A DNA stretch of 64,000 nt from Lentzea cavernae. Lineage in GTDB: Bacteria > Actinomycetota > Actinomycetes > Mycobacteriales > Pseudonocardiaceae. The notes below the pieces were generated by a model, which searched no databases, was not told where the DNA came from, and saw only the letters and a list, made by a program, of their open reading frames with translations. The stretch spans positions 267,528 to 331,527 of the forward strand of contig NZ_BNAR01000003.1 in assembly GCF_014653695.1 (NCBI RefSeq), read 5' to 3'. Numbering within the stretch: position 1 is the stretch's first letter; the number at the start of each line of letters is the position of its first letter. The position numbers and the translations under genes were made by a program. Positions 46,391-55,138 of the stretch are shown piece after piece.

Positions 46391-47206
46391 GTGGAGCGGC
46401 CGAACTGGGCGCCGGGTGATGTCGACCTGGAACGGCCGAGCGTCGCGCGGGTGTACGACTACTGGCTCGGCGGCGCGCACAACTTCGCCGCGGACAGGGC
46501 GGTCGCGGAGAAGGCGCTCGCGGCGATGCCCGAGGTCAGGACCGTGGTCCTCAACCACCGCGCCTTCCTGCGCCGCGCCGTGCGCCACCTGCTCGGCCAG
46601 GGCGTCCGCCAGTTCCTCGACCTCGGCTCCGGCATCCCGACCGTCGGCAACGTGCACGAGATCGCGCAGACGGCGGACCCGGAGGCGCGGGTCGTCTACG
46701 TCGACCTCGACCCGGTCGCCGTCGCGCACAGCCGTTCGCTGCTGTCCGGCAACGACCAGGTGAGCGTCCTGCAGGCCGACGTCCGCGACGCGGTGGGCGT
46801 GCTGGACTCGCCCGAGGTCGCCAAGCAGCTCGACTTCGACGAGCCGATCGGCGTGCTCATGATCGCGCTGCTGCACTTCGTGTCGGACGAGGACGACCCG
46901 TGGGGCGTCATCGGCCGCTACCGCGACCGCCTGGCGCCGGGCAGCTTCCTCGCGATCTCCCAGGCCGGCTACGACGAGGGGGACGTGGAGTCGTCGGCAT
47001 GGGGGGAGGCGCGCCGGATCTACGACCGCCAGGTCACGCAGTCGACGTTTCGCGGCAGGGCGGAGTTCGGCCGGCTGTTCGACGGGTTCGAGCTGGTCGA
47101 GCCCGGTGTCGTCCGGGTGCCGGCCTGGCACCCCGAATCACCGGCCGACGTGGACGAGGCCGGGTACCGCTTCCCGGGGTTCGCGGCGCTGGGCCGGAAG
47201 GCGTAG
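46391..47206 (+). CDS. SAM-dependent methyltransferase (DUF574 type)
   Basis: This protein of about 271 residues belongs to the large actinomycete S-adenosylmethionine methyltransferase family PF04672. It has the hallmark RVYDYWLGGAHNFAADR near the start, the SAM loop FLDLGSGIPT, the acidic YVDLDPVAVAH and GVLMIALLHFVSDED. The substrate is unknown for most members. GTG 46391 is chosen after GGGGTGAG; an in-frame upstream start at 46346 is possible. Confidence 0.9.
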   Translation: MERPNWAPGDVDLERPSVARVYDYWLGGAHNFAADRAVAEKALAAMPEVRTVVLNHRAFLRRAVRHLLGQGVRQFLDLGSGIPTVGNVHEIAQTADPEARVVYVDLDPVAVAHSRSLLSGNDQVSVLQADVRDAVGVLDSPEVAKQLDFDEPIGVLMIALLHFVSDEDDPWGVIGRYRDRLAPGSFLAISQAGYDEGDVESSAWGEARRIYDRQVTQSTFRGRAEFGRLFDGFELVEPGVVRVPAWHPESPADVDEAGYRFPGFAALGRKA

Positions 47207-47266
47207 AGATGACTGCGGACGGCAACCGGCCGTATGCTCCGCGTTCGTGGGGTTGAGGCCGAGCAG

Positions 47267-49432
47267 ATGACCGAACGGGTTGACCAGCGAGTGCGTGAGG
47301 ACCGCTCTCCTTTGGACCCGGCCGTTTTGGCCGGTGCCGAGGCGTTCGCGCGCAGCTGGGCCACAGCCGTCATCGGGTCGAGCTACGTGCCGATGACCAG
47401 GGCCGAGGTCGCCCAGCACCTGCAGGACCTGACCGAGCTGCTGGTCGCGGCGCTGTTCGCGAGCCCGTTCCGCACGGCCCCCGGTTACGAGATCGGCTCA
47501 CGGCTGGTCGACGCGCACTTCACCGGCACCGACACGCTCGGCCGCACCGTCCAGCTCCTCGGCGACGACCTGCTGGCCGACCTGGGCTTCCCCGGCGACG
47601 ACAGGCTGACGTCCCGCCTGGCGGCCCTGCAGGGCGCCCTGGCCGCCGGGTACGCCCGCGCGCTGCGGGAGCGCACGCTCGCCGAGCAGGAGGCGATCAG
47701 GGCGGCCGTCCTGGACGCCCGCGACCAGGCCGAGTCGATGCTGCGCGCGTCCGAGGCCCGGTTCCGCGCCATGTTCACCGAGGCCGCGATCGGCATCGGC
47801 ATCGCCGACATCGACGGCCGGATCCTCGACGTCAACCAGGCGCTGCAGGACATGCTCGGGTTCAGCGTCGACGAGATGCGCCAGTACAACGTGCGCGACC
47901 TCATGCACCCCGAGGACGCGGGCAGCGTGTGGCGGCTCTACGACCAACTCATCGCGGGCGAGTGCGACCACTACCGCGCCGAGAAGCGCTTCCACCGCGC
48001 CGACGGCGAGCAGGTGTGGACGCACCTGACGCTGTCGCTGGTCCGCGACGACCACGGCGAGCCGCAGTACCAGGTCGCCATGATCGAGGACGTCACCGAT
48101 CGCCACCTGCTGCAGAACCGCCTGCGCTACCAGGCGCTGCACGACCCGCTGACCGGCCTGCCGAACCGCGCCCTGTTCCTCGAACGTCTCGGCCGCGTCT
48201 TCAACAACCGCGCGAAGCACTCCCGCGCCGGCCTCTGCTACCTCGACCTGGACGGCTTCAAGGTCATCAACGACTCGCTGGGCCACGACACGGGCGACCA
48301 GCTGCTCGTCGAGGTCGGCCGCAGGCTCGACCAGTCCGTGTCCGGCGAGGGCAAGCTGGTCGCGCGCATGGGCGGCGACGAGTTCGTCATCCTCGTCGAG
48401 GGCTCGTCCGGCGAGCAGGACATCGTCGAGGTCGCGGACCGGGTGCTGACCGCGCTGGAAGCCCCGATCCGCATCGCGGGCCACGAGCTGTCCGTGTCGG
48501 CGTCGATCGGCATCGTCGAACGCCAGCTCTCCGGCACGACCTCCGCCGACCTGATGCGCGACGCCGACATCACCCTGTACTGGGCGAAGGCCGACGGCAA
48601 GGCGCGCTGGGCGCTGTACGACCCCGAGCGCAACGCCCGCGAGGTAGCCAGGTTCACGCTCTCCGCGACGATGCCACGCGCCTTGGAACGCGGTGAGTTC
48701 TACGTCGAGTACCAGCCCCTGGTGCGCCTCGAGGACTCGACGGTCACCGGCGTCGAGGCACTGGTCCGCTGGCAGCACCCGGAGTTCGGGCGGCTCGCAC
48801 CGGACAGGTTCATCGAACTGGCCGAGGAGACCGGCCTGATCGTCCCCTTGGGACGGTGGGTGCTGCGCAAGGCCTGCGAGGAGGCCCGGCGCTGGCTCGA
48901 GGAGTTCGGCGACTCGGCCCCGTTCGTGTCGGTGAACCTCGCCGTGCGCCAGTCCCGCGACCCCGAACTGGTCCGCGACGTCAAGCAGATCCTCGACGAG
49001 TGCGCGCTGCCGCCGCACCACCTGCAGCTGGAGCTCACCGAGTCGGCCATCATGGGCACCGCCGACGAACCGCTCGAAGCGCTGCGGGCGTTGTGCGACA
49101 TCGGCGTGCGCATCGCGATCGACGACTTCGGCACCGGCTACTCGAACCTGGCCTACCTCAAGCACCTGCCCGTGCACGAGCTCAAGATCGCCGGCTCGTT
49201 CATGGAGGGGCTGCGCGCCGAGAACGAGGAAGACCCGGTCGACTCGCAGATCGTCGCGACCCTGGTGCAACTCGCGCACGCCCTGTCGTTGGGCGTCACA
49301 GCCGAGGGCGTGGAAACGCCTGCTCAGGCCGCCCGGTTGTTGCGGCTGGGGTGTGACACCGGTCAGGGCTGGTTCTTCGCGCGGCCCGGTCCGCCGGAGA
49401 ACATCGACAGCCTTCTGCGTGGTGATCTCTAG
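47267..49432 (+). CDS. PAS-GGDEF-EAL cyclic-di-GMP enzyme
   Basis: The product has 721 residues. Residues 1-150 form a helical N-terminal domain of unknown role; a PAS domain covers ~155-275 (FRAMFTEAAIGIGIADIDGR); a diguanylate cyclase domain has GGDEF at 368-372; and an EAL phosphodiesterase domain has EAL at 497-499 with LELTES, DDFGTGYSNLAYLK and AEGVETPAQA. Both catalytic signatures are intact, so the protein could make and break c-di-GMP; the layout resembles Streptomyces RmdA/RmdB. ATG 47267 follows GAGG by eight bases; an upstream ATG at 47234 is in frame. Confidence 0.93.
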   Translation: MTERVDQRVREDRSPLDPAVLAGAEAFARSWATAVIGSSYVPMTRAEVAQHLQDLTELLVAALFASPFRTAPGYEIGSRLVDAHFTGTDTLGRTVQLLGDDLLADLGFPGDDRLTSRLAALQGALAAGYARALRERTLAEQEAIRAAVLDARDQAESMLRASEARFRAMFTEAAIGIGIADIDGRILDVNQALQDMLGFSVDEMRQYNVRDLMHPEDAGSVWRLYDQLIAGECDHYRAEKRFHRADGEQVWTHLTLSLVRDDHGEPQYQVAMIEDVTDRHLLQNRLRYQALHDPLTGLPNRALFLERLGRVFNNRAKHSRAGLCYLDLDGFKVINDSLGHDTGDQLLVEVGRRLDQSVSGEGKLVARMGGDEFVILVEGSSGEQDIVEVADRVLTALEAPIRIAGHELSVSASIGIVERQLSGTTSADLMRDADITLYWAKADGKARWALYDPERNAREVARFTLSATMPRALERGEFYVEYQPLVRLEDSTVTGVEALVRWQHPEFGRLAPDRFIELAEETGLIVPLGRWVLRKACEEARRWLEEFGDSAPFVSVNLAVRQSRDPELVRDVKQILDECALPPHHLQLELTESAIMGTADEPLEALRALCDIGVRIAIDDFGTGYSNLAYLKHLPVHELKIAGSFMEGLRAENEEDPVDSQIVATLVQLAHALSLGVTAEGVETPAQAARLLRLGCDTGQGWFFARPGPPENIDSLLRGDL

Positions 49433-49451
49433 GTCGGGGAACTCGGGTGCC

Positions 49452-51251
49452 ATGAAGCCACTGGCGCTCGTCGTGCTCCTGCTGGTCATGTCGGCCCCGA
49501 TCGCCCGCGCCGCCACCGAGGTGGTGCCGCTGCCCGCCGACAAGCAGGGGTTCGGCACGGCGAGATCCGCGGCGAGCCCCGTCTGGTTCACCCTCGGCCA
49601 CCAGGGCCTTTCCGAGATCTTCCACCCCGACCTGAGCACGCCCGCCACCCGTGAGACCCGGTTGCTGGTCAACGGGAAGCCCGGCCGGGCGCACACCGAA
49701 CCGGCCGACGACCGGTCGCTGACCTTCCGGCAGCACGTGCGCGGTGACGGGTGGCAGGCCGAGATCACCTACGTCACCGATCCGCAGCGCGCGGCCGTGC
49801 TCGCGGACGTGGACTTCAAGGCGCAGCGCCCGGTCCGGTTGTCGGTCGACCACGTGCGGATGAAGGGGTCGAGCGAGGTCAGGAGCACGCTGCCGACCGA
49901 ACCGGTGCGACGCGCGCGTGGCACGTTCGCGGTCGGCTTCGGCGAGGGAGTCGCGCAGGCCGCGCTGGACCGGGGCTTCCGTGCCACCGCACGGGAGTAC
50001 GTGCAGGGCTGGCACACGTACCTGGACGGCCTGCGCAGGCCGAAGTCCGCGGACCGGCGGCTCTACGACATGTCCGTGATGGTGCTGGCGGCGACCGAGG
50101 ACAAGGCCAACCCCGGTGCCTCGATCGCGTCGCCGAGCTTCCCCTGGGCCTTCGGGTTCGACCGCGAACTGGCGCCGGAGCTCGGCCCGTACGCCCTGGT
50201 CTGGCCGCGCGACCTCTACCACGTGTCCACGGCCATGATCGCCGCCGGAGACGTCGGCTTCGCCCAGCGGTCGCTGGACTTCATGCTCAGCAAGCAACAA
50301 CAGCCCGACGGCCACCTGCCGCAGAACACGCGGGTGGACGGCACCCCGGTGTGGCTCAAGGTCCAGCTCGACCAGGTCGCGGCCCCTCTCCTGCTGGCCT
50401 GGCACCTGGGCCGGCAGAACCAGTCCACTGTGGACTCGCTGCGCCGTTCCGCCGACTACCTGCTGAGCTACCCGAACGCGCCGTTCAGCGAGCAGGAGCG
50501 GTGGGAGAACCAGGACGGCTACTCGCCTGCCACGATCGCCTCGGTGATCGCCGGGCTGGTCTGCTTCGCGGACCTGTTGCAGCGCAACGGGGAGAACGCC
50601 GACAAGTACCTCCAAGCCGCCGACGAGTGGCAGCGGAAGGTGGAGGGCTGGACCGCGACGACGACCGGCCCGTACGAGCCCAAGCCGTACTACCTGCGGC
50701 TCACCAAGGACGGGCAGCCCGACGCGGCTACGAAGTACAACCTGGGTGACAACAACCCGGATGACATCGACCAGCGCGCGGTCGTGGACCCGAGCTTCCT
50801 GGAGCTGGTCAGGCTCGGCGTGAAGCGCGCCGACGATCCCGTCATCCGCAACACCGTGCAGGTCGTGGACCAGCAGCTGAAGGAGCAGGGCTACTGGCAC
50901 CGGTTCACGCAGGACGGCTTCGGTGAGACCGCGGACGGCAGGCCGTGGGGCATCAACTGGCCGACGCCGACCCGCACGTACGGCAGGCTCTGGCCGTTGC
51001 TGAGCGGCGAACGCGGTGAGTACGAGCTGCTCGCCGGTGACAAGGCCAGTGCGGCCAAGCGCCTGAAGGAGATCGCCGCCGCCGCGAACAGCGGCCGGAT
51101 GCTGCCCGAACAGGTGTGGAATGGCCGGGGAACGGGCTCGGCCACCCCACTCGCCTGGACGCACGCCCAGTACGTGCGGCTGGCGTGGTCGCTCGACGCG
51201 GGCCGTCCCGTGGAACGGCCCGACGTCGTCACGAACCGGTACGGCAGCTAG
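49452..51251 (+). CDS. Secreted GH15 glucoamylase
   Basis: The product has 599 residues with a signal peptide (MKPLALVVLLLVMSAPIARA). Residues ~25-215 form the glucodextranase/glucoamylase N-terminal beta domain (FTLGHQGLSEIFHPDLSTP), and the (alpha/alpha)6 barrel follows. The general acid is probably Glu352 (ERWENQDGYSPATIA) and the general base Glu553 (RMLPEQVW). It should release glucose from starch-type or dextran-type glucans. The stop codon shares CTAG with that of the convergent GH2 gene. Confidence 0.92.
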   Translation: MKPLALVVLLLVMSAPIARAATEVVPLPADKQGFGTARSAASPVWFTLGHQGLSEIFHPDLSTPATRETRLLVNGKPGRAHTEPADDRSLTFRQHVRGDGWQAEITYVTDPQRAAVLADVDFKAQRPVRLSVDHVRMKGSSEVRSTLPTEPVRRARGTFAVGFGEGVAQAALDRGFRATAREYVQGWHTYLDGLRRPKSADRRLYDMSVMVLAATEDKANPGASIASPSFPWAFGFDRELAPELGPYALVWPRDLYHVSTAMIAAGDVGFAQRSLDFMLSKQQQPDGHLPQNTRVDGTPVWLKVQLDQVAAPLLLAWHLGRQNQSTVDSLRRSADYLLSYPNAPFSEQERWENQDGYSPATIASVIAGLVCFADLLQRNGENADKYLQAADEWQRKVEGWTATTTGPYEPKPYYLRLTKDGQPDAATKYNLGDNNPDDIDQRAVVDPSFLELVRLGVKRADDPVIRNTVQVVDQQLKEQGYWHRFTQDGFGETADGRPWGINWPTPTRTYGRLWPLLSGERGEYELLAGDKASAAKRLKEIAAAANSGRMLPEQVWNGRGTGSATPLAWTHAQYVRLAWSLDAGRPVERPDVVTNRYGS

Positions 51252-53887
51252 CGCTTCGACACGTTGTGCCCGGAGAGTTGCACGACCGGTGCCGCTCCGC
51301 CCAGGTCGGACGTCCGGTACTCGGCCCGGATCGTCTGCGACTCACCGGGGAACAGCGTGATGTAGTTGTCGCTCCAGTCCACCGGCAGCACCTCGGCACC
51401 GCCCTGGCCCTTGCGCAGCGACGCCCGCATGAAGAACGCCACGGAGGTACCGGTGTTCCTGACGGTGACCTGAGTGGCCTGCCTGCCGTCGGCGCCCGGC
51501 GTCGTCGTGGACGTCACCGACACCTGGCCCGCCTTCAGCGAGCTCAACGACTTCAGGTCCGTGTACTGGGCCTGCGGCGTGTACCACCAGTCGCCGGCGT
51601 TGTAGTTCAGCGTGTCCGCCTTGGTGGACAGCCAGTAGACGTTGCGGTCGACCTCCTTGCCGCTCGCGTCCTTGAGCAGCAGCCGCACGAAGTACGCGGG
51701 CGACAGGCCCGACGGCTGCGGCAGGTTCCCGACCCGCACGGAGCCGTTGGCCTTGGCCGGAACGGAACGCGTCTCGTTCGCCTTCTGCGTGCCGTCGGAG
51801 TTGAAGACCGTCACCTGCAACTGCAAGCCCTGCTTCGCCTCCAGGCCCATGTTGACCACGGCGAGCGACTTGTCGTCGTAGGAGTACTGGGCGTGCAACG
51901 CCTTGTTGGCCGTCTTGGCGCCGAAGTACGACCCCGCGGTCGCGAGGTTGTAGTTGTAGAGGTGCCAGAAGAGCTTGGGCCACGGGTCGTTCTGCATCCA
52001 GTAGATGACGCCCTGCGCCTGGTTCGCGCCGGTGTCGGAGAAGTCGCGGCCGAACGCCTCGAACTGCGCGCGGTTCGTCTCGTACTGCTGGAGCTGCGCT
52101 TTGCGGACGAAGTCGTCGACGTTCGACGGCTTGCCGTAGCGGTTGTCGAGGGCGGTGCCCCAGAAGCCGATCTTGCTGAAGTTGCCGGACGGCGACAGGT
52201 GGTACTGCTGCGCGTTGTAGTCCGTCAACTTGTTGATCTCGGCCTGGCTCAGGAACTTCTTGAGCTCGTCCATCTCCGGGATCGCGAGGCCGGGGCCGAT
52301 CTCGGAGGCGAAGCCGGCAGACCCGCCCTTCTGGTTGTCGTACCAATAGACCGGCGGCTCCCACCAGTACGGGCCGTCCATCTTCATGCCCGAGTCACCG
52401 AGCTGCGGGGAGCTGCGGCGGGCGGCCGCGTTGATGATCGGCGTCTGCCAGTCGGCGCGCTTCAGGGCGTCCAGGTAGATCTTCTCGACGTCGGCCACCG
52501 GGGCCTCGTCCGAGCCGATCAGGAACGTGAACACGCTGGGGTGGTTGCGGATCCGCTTGGCCTCGCCCTCGGCGGACGCCCCGGCGACCCTCTTGTCCTC
52601 CGCCGTGAACCCGCCGGTGTTCTGCCACTTCGAGCAGCACTCCCAGCCGGTCATGAGCAGGATGCCCATGCGGTCGGCAAGGTCGTAGATCTCGTCGTTC
52701 TCGGGCTTGCCCTCGAGGCGGATCGTGTTGAGGCCCATGGACTTGGTCAGCATCATCTCGTCGGCGATCTTCCGCGCGTCGGTGCGCAGGAAGAGGTCCG
52801 AGGCCCAGCCGCCGCCGCGGATCAGGATCGGCTTGCCGTTGATCTGGTACTGGACGTTGCCGCTGATCATCTTCGAGGTGACCTCGCGGATGCCGAACGT
52901 CGTCTTCTGCTCGTCCGACCTCGCACCTGAGACGGTCGCCGCGGCCGTCGCGTCGTACAGCGGCTGCGCGCCCATCTGGTACGGCCACCAGACCTGCGGG
53001 TTGGTGACGTTGAGCGTGAACGTGACGGTCTTGGTCTCGTTCGCCGCCAGACTCACGTTCTGGCTGTAGTTCTGGCCCGCGGCGCTGCCGGCGACGGTCG
53101 TGGTGACCGCGTTGCCGGTGTTGTTGCGCGCGTCGACCTTGACGGTGGCCGTGGCGCTGTTGAGGTTCGGCAGCGGCAGGTCGGACAGGACGTGCAGGCC
53201 GCGCAACGAGACCGCGCCGCTCTGCGCGAGGTCGACGTCGCGGAACAGGCCCTGGTTGCGGTCGGGCGGCAGCTGGGCCCAGTCGATGAAGTGGATCACC
53301 AGGTCCTTGGCGGGGTCGGACGGCGACGCCTTGATCGCGAGCGCGTTGTCGCCCTTGCGCAGCAAGCCGGTGACGTTGAACTCGAACGTCGGGTACGCGC
53401 CGATGACGGTGTCCGTGCTGGCGACCTTCGTGCCGTTGAGCCACACCTCGCCGCGGGAGATCACGCCGCCGTTGAGCTTGAGGAACGTGTTGACGCCCGG
53501 CTGCGGGTCGGCCTGGAAGACCTTGCGGTACCACCACGGCACCTTGAAGTCGTTGGCGTCGGCCCTCTTCAGGTTCTCCGAGTAGTTGACGTCGCCGTAC
53601 TTGCCGTTGGCGATCAGCCCGGCCATCACGGTGGACCGCGCGGGGACGGTGAGCCAGCCGGCGTCCGAGTAGCCGGGGCCGGAGATCACCGTGCCGGACT
53701 GCGTGGCCGTGGCGCTGGTCTGCATGCGCCAGTCCGGGATGGTGGAGGTCTGTCCCGGGGCGGCGGCCACCTCCAGCGCCGCTCCGGTGCCGGGCACGGG
53801 GCCCGCGTTGGCTGAGGTGCCTGGCACCAGCAGGGCCAGACCCACCGCCGCCACGACCAGTGTCGGCAGTGGTCGGTTGCGCAGCAT
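51248..53887 (-). CDS. csxA: Secreted GH2 exo-beta-D-glucosaminidase
   Basis: This 879-residue enzyme is similar to Amycolatopsis CsxA, which removes glucosamine from the non-reducing end of chitosan oligomers. A signal peptide ends near TSANA; residues ~50-200 form the sugar-binding domain, then immunoglobulin-like and barrel domains. The acid/base is probably Asp460 (FLIGSDEAP) and the nucleophile Glu529 (GFASEIGPG). Unlike the ~1030-residue Amycolatopsis enzyme, no C-terminal CBM35 is present. ATG 53887 starts the signal peptide. An inverted-repeat element lies 42 bases upstream. Confidence 0.85.
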   Translation of the reverse strand: MLRNRPLPTLVVAAVGLALLVPGTSANAGPVPGTGAALEVAAAPGQTSTIPDWRMQTSATATQSGTVISGPGYSDAGWLTVPARSTVMAGLIANGKYGDVNYSENLKRADANDFKVPWWYRKVFQADPQPGVNTFLKLNGGVISRGEVWLNGTKVASTDTVIGAYPTFEFNVTGLLRKGDNALAIKASPSDPAKDLVIHFIDWAQLPPDRNQGLFRDVDLAQSGAVSLRGLHVLSDLPLPNLNSATATVKVDARNNTGNAVTTTVAGSAAGQNYSQNVSLAANETKTVTFTLNVTNPQVWWPYQMGAQPLYDATAAATVSGARSDEQKTTFGIREVTSKMISGNVQYQINGKPILIRGGGWASDLFLRTDARKIADEMMLTKSMGLNTIRLEGKPENDEIYDLADRMGILLMTGWECCSKWQNTGGFTAEDKRVAGASAEGEAKRIRNHPSVFTFLIGSDEAPVADVEKIYLDALKRADWQTPIINAAARRSSPQLGDSGMKMDGPYWWEPPVYWYDNQKGGSAGFASEIGPGLAIPEMDELKKFLSQAEINKLTDYNAQQYHLSPSGNFSKIGFWGTALDNRYGKPSNVDDFVRKAQLQQYETNRAQFEAFGRDFSDTGANQAQGVIYWMQNDPWPKLFWHLYNYNLATAGSYFGAKTANKALHAQYSYDDKSLAVVNMGLEAKQGLQLQVTVFNSDGTQKANETRSVPAKANGSVRVGNLPQPSGLSPAYFVRLLLKDASGKEVDRNVYWLSTKADTLNYNAGDWWYTPQAQYTDLKSLSSLKAGQVSVTSTTTPGADGRQATQVTVRNTGTSVAFFMRASLRKGQGGAEVLPVDWSDNYITLFPGESQTIRAEYRTSDLGGAAPVVQLSGHNVSKR

Positions 53888-53929
53888 GTCGCTCCTCGAC
53901 GCATCGGGGCGGCGGCGCTTCGGGGTATC

Positions 53930-53950
53930 GTAAAGAAGGTTTCCTTTTAC
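53930..53950 (-). promoter_or_regulatory. Candidate operator upstream of the GH2 gene
   Basis: GTAA ... AAGGTTTCCTT ... TTAC forms an imperfect inverted repeat, A/T-rich against a GC-rich background, 42 bases before the GH2 start. Its core resembles the AGGAAA/TTTCCT type of palindrome that I recall for ROK-family repressors of chitosanase genes in streptomycetes. This is a recollection and the match is partial. Confidence 0.4.
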
Positions 53951-54037
53951 TGTGGTCACCGGCAATGCGCCTTACGGGTGACGCGGGACACGGCGTTCCC
54001 CACCCTGCGTGTCCGGTGATCCGATAGCTTGGCCGTC

Positions 54038-54631
54038 ATGCGTCGACTTGCCGTCCCGTTCCTGCTGGCAGCGGTCCTGACCGGGTGTTCTTCGACAGAG
54101 CCCGGCACACCCTCCGCGGGCAACCAGACGGGCTCCGCGCCGGCGACCGGGTCTTCGACCGGTACGGCTCCGGTGAACAGGCCCAAGGCCGTCGACCTCA
54201 AGACCCTCGACCCGTGTTCGCTGATCACGCCCGAACAGAAGACCGCTTTGGGTTTGAGCAGGGTGGAACCGGGTACTCCCGAGGCCGATTACGGGGAGGG
54301 GAGCAAGCGGTGCAACCAGAGTTATGCGGACCGCAAATACCTCGGCACCATCGACACGCTGGTCAACGGCGGTGTGGACAGGCTGAAGAGGACGACGGGT
54401 GAGTCCAAGCTCACCTCCCTGCAGGTAGCGGGATATCCGGCCTACATCACGCAGCGGGAGTCGCCGGGTTCCGTCGGCGTCTGCGAGATCTACATCGACG
54501 CCCACGACGGCCAGTTGTTGCTGGTGGACGCCTATGGGGGGCTCGGTGACGAGAGCGCGACCCTGGACGGCGCCTGTGAGCGGGCCAAGGCGGCCGCGGC
54601 GGCCGCCGGCGCCGTGCTGGCGACCAAATGA
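54038..54631 (+). CDS. DUF3558-type lipoprotein (cassette 2)
   Basis: The product has 197 residues with a lipobox LLAAVLTGCSST, a Ser/Gly/Thr/Pro-rich linker to about residue 45, then LDPCSLITPEQKTALG and distal cysteines in SKRCNQSYAD, VGVCEIYI and DGACERAK, matching DUF3558. It is the counterpart of the lipoprotein inside cassette 1 at 18.9 kb. Here it precedes the PE-like gene by 120 bp instead of following it. Its role is unknown, but repeated linkage to ESX-type genes suggests a surface accessory. Confidence 0.85.
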   Translation: MRRLAVPFLLAAVLTGCSSTEPGTPSAGNQTGSAPATGSSTGTAPVNRPKAVDLKTLDPCSLITPEQKTALGLSRVEPGTPEADYGEGSKRCNQSYADRKYLGTIDTLVNGGVDRLKRTTGESKLTSLQVAGYPAYITQRESPGSVGVCEIYIDAHDGQLLLVDAYGGLGDESATLDGACERAKAAAAAAGAVLATK

Positions 54632-54751
54632 CAGTTGAGTAGAAGTACTCCGCTTTTACCGGAACCGGTCATCGCCGTCATGCATCAGAGTTAAAGTCGT
54701 CCCAAAAGCACACGCGGTCCGTTCCTGGGCCGTCACTGAGGAGGGTGTGCC

Positions 54752-55123
54752 GTGTTTCTCGCGGATGGTGGAGGTGGCGCTTCGTCGCCCCCCGAGTTCG
54801 GTCAGCGCAAGCTGAAGGTGGACCCGTCGGCCATTCCCCAGGCGAGGAAGGCTTTCGAGCAGGCGCTCTCGGAGTTCGAGGAGAGGATCGAGCGATCGGT
54901 CAAGAGCCTCCCCACGAAGCCGTGGGCCGAGGACCCGATCTCCAGTGAGACCTCGAAGGCGTTCAACGAGCAGACCTCCGACAAGGCCCTCGCCGCGCTG
55001 ACCTTCTACAAGAAGCAGCTCGTCGGTGTGATCGACCAGCTCAAGATGATCGAGGAGCAGTACCGCCAGGTCGAGGGCGACAACGCGGCCATGTGGGGCA
55101 AGCACCTGCGGAACCAGGACTGA
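54752..55123 (+). CDS. PE-like helical ESX-type protein (cassette 2)
   Basis: The product has 123 residues, mostly helical and charged. The first helix is ~30-55 (ARKAFEQALSEFEERIERSV), a proline-containing turn follows (LPTKPWAEDP), then a long second helix ending in EEQYRQVEGDN with a YxxxE signature. There is no WxG. It is the size and shape expected for the small partner of a PE/PPE-type pair, and the PPE-like gene follows after 15 bp. The GTG start at 54752 has GAGGAGGG upstream. Confidence 0.72.
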   Translation: MFLADGGGGASSPPEFGQRKLKVDPSAIPQARKAFEQALSEFEERIERSVKSLPTKPWAEDPISSETSKAFNEQTSDKALAALTFYKKQLVGVIDQLKMIEEQYRQVEGDNAAMWGKHLRNQD

Positions 55124-55138
55124 GAGGGGGACTGACCG

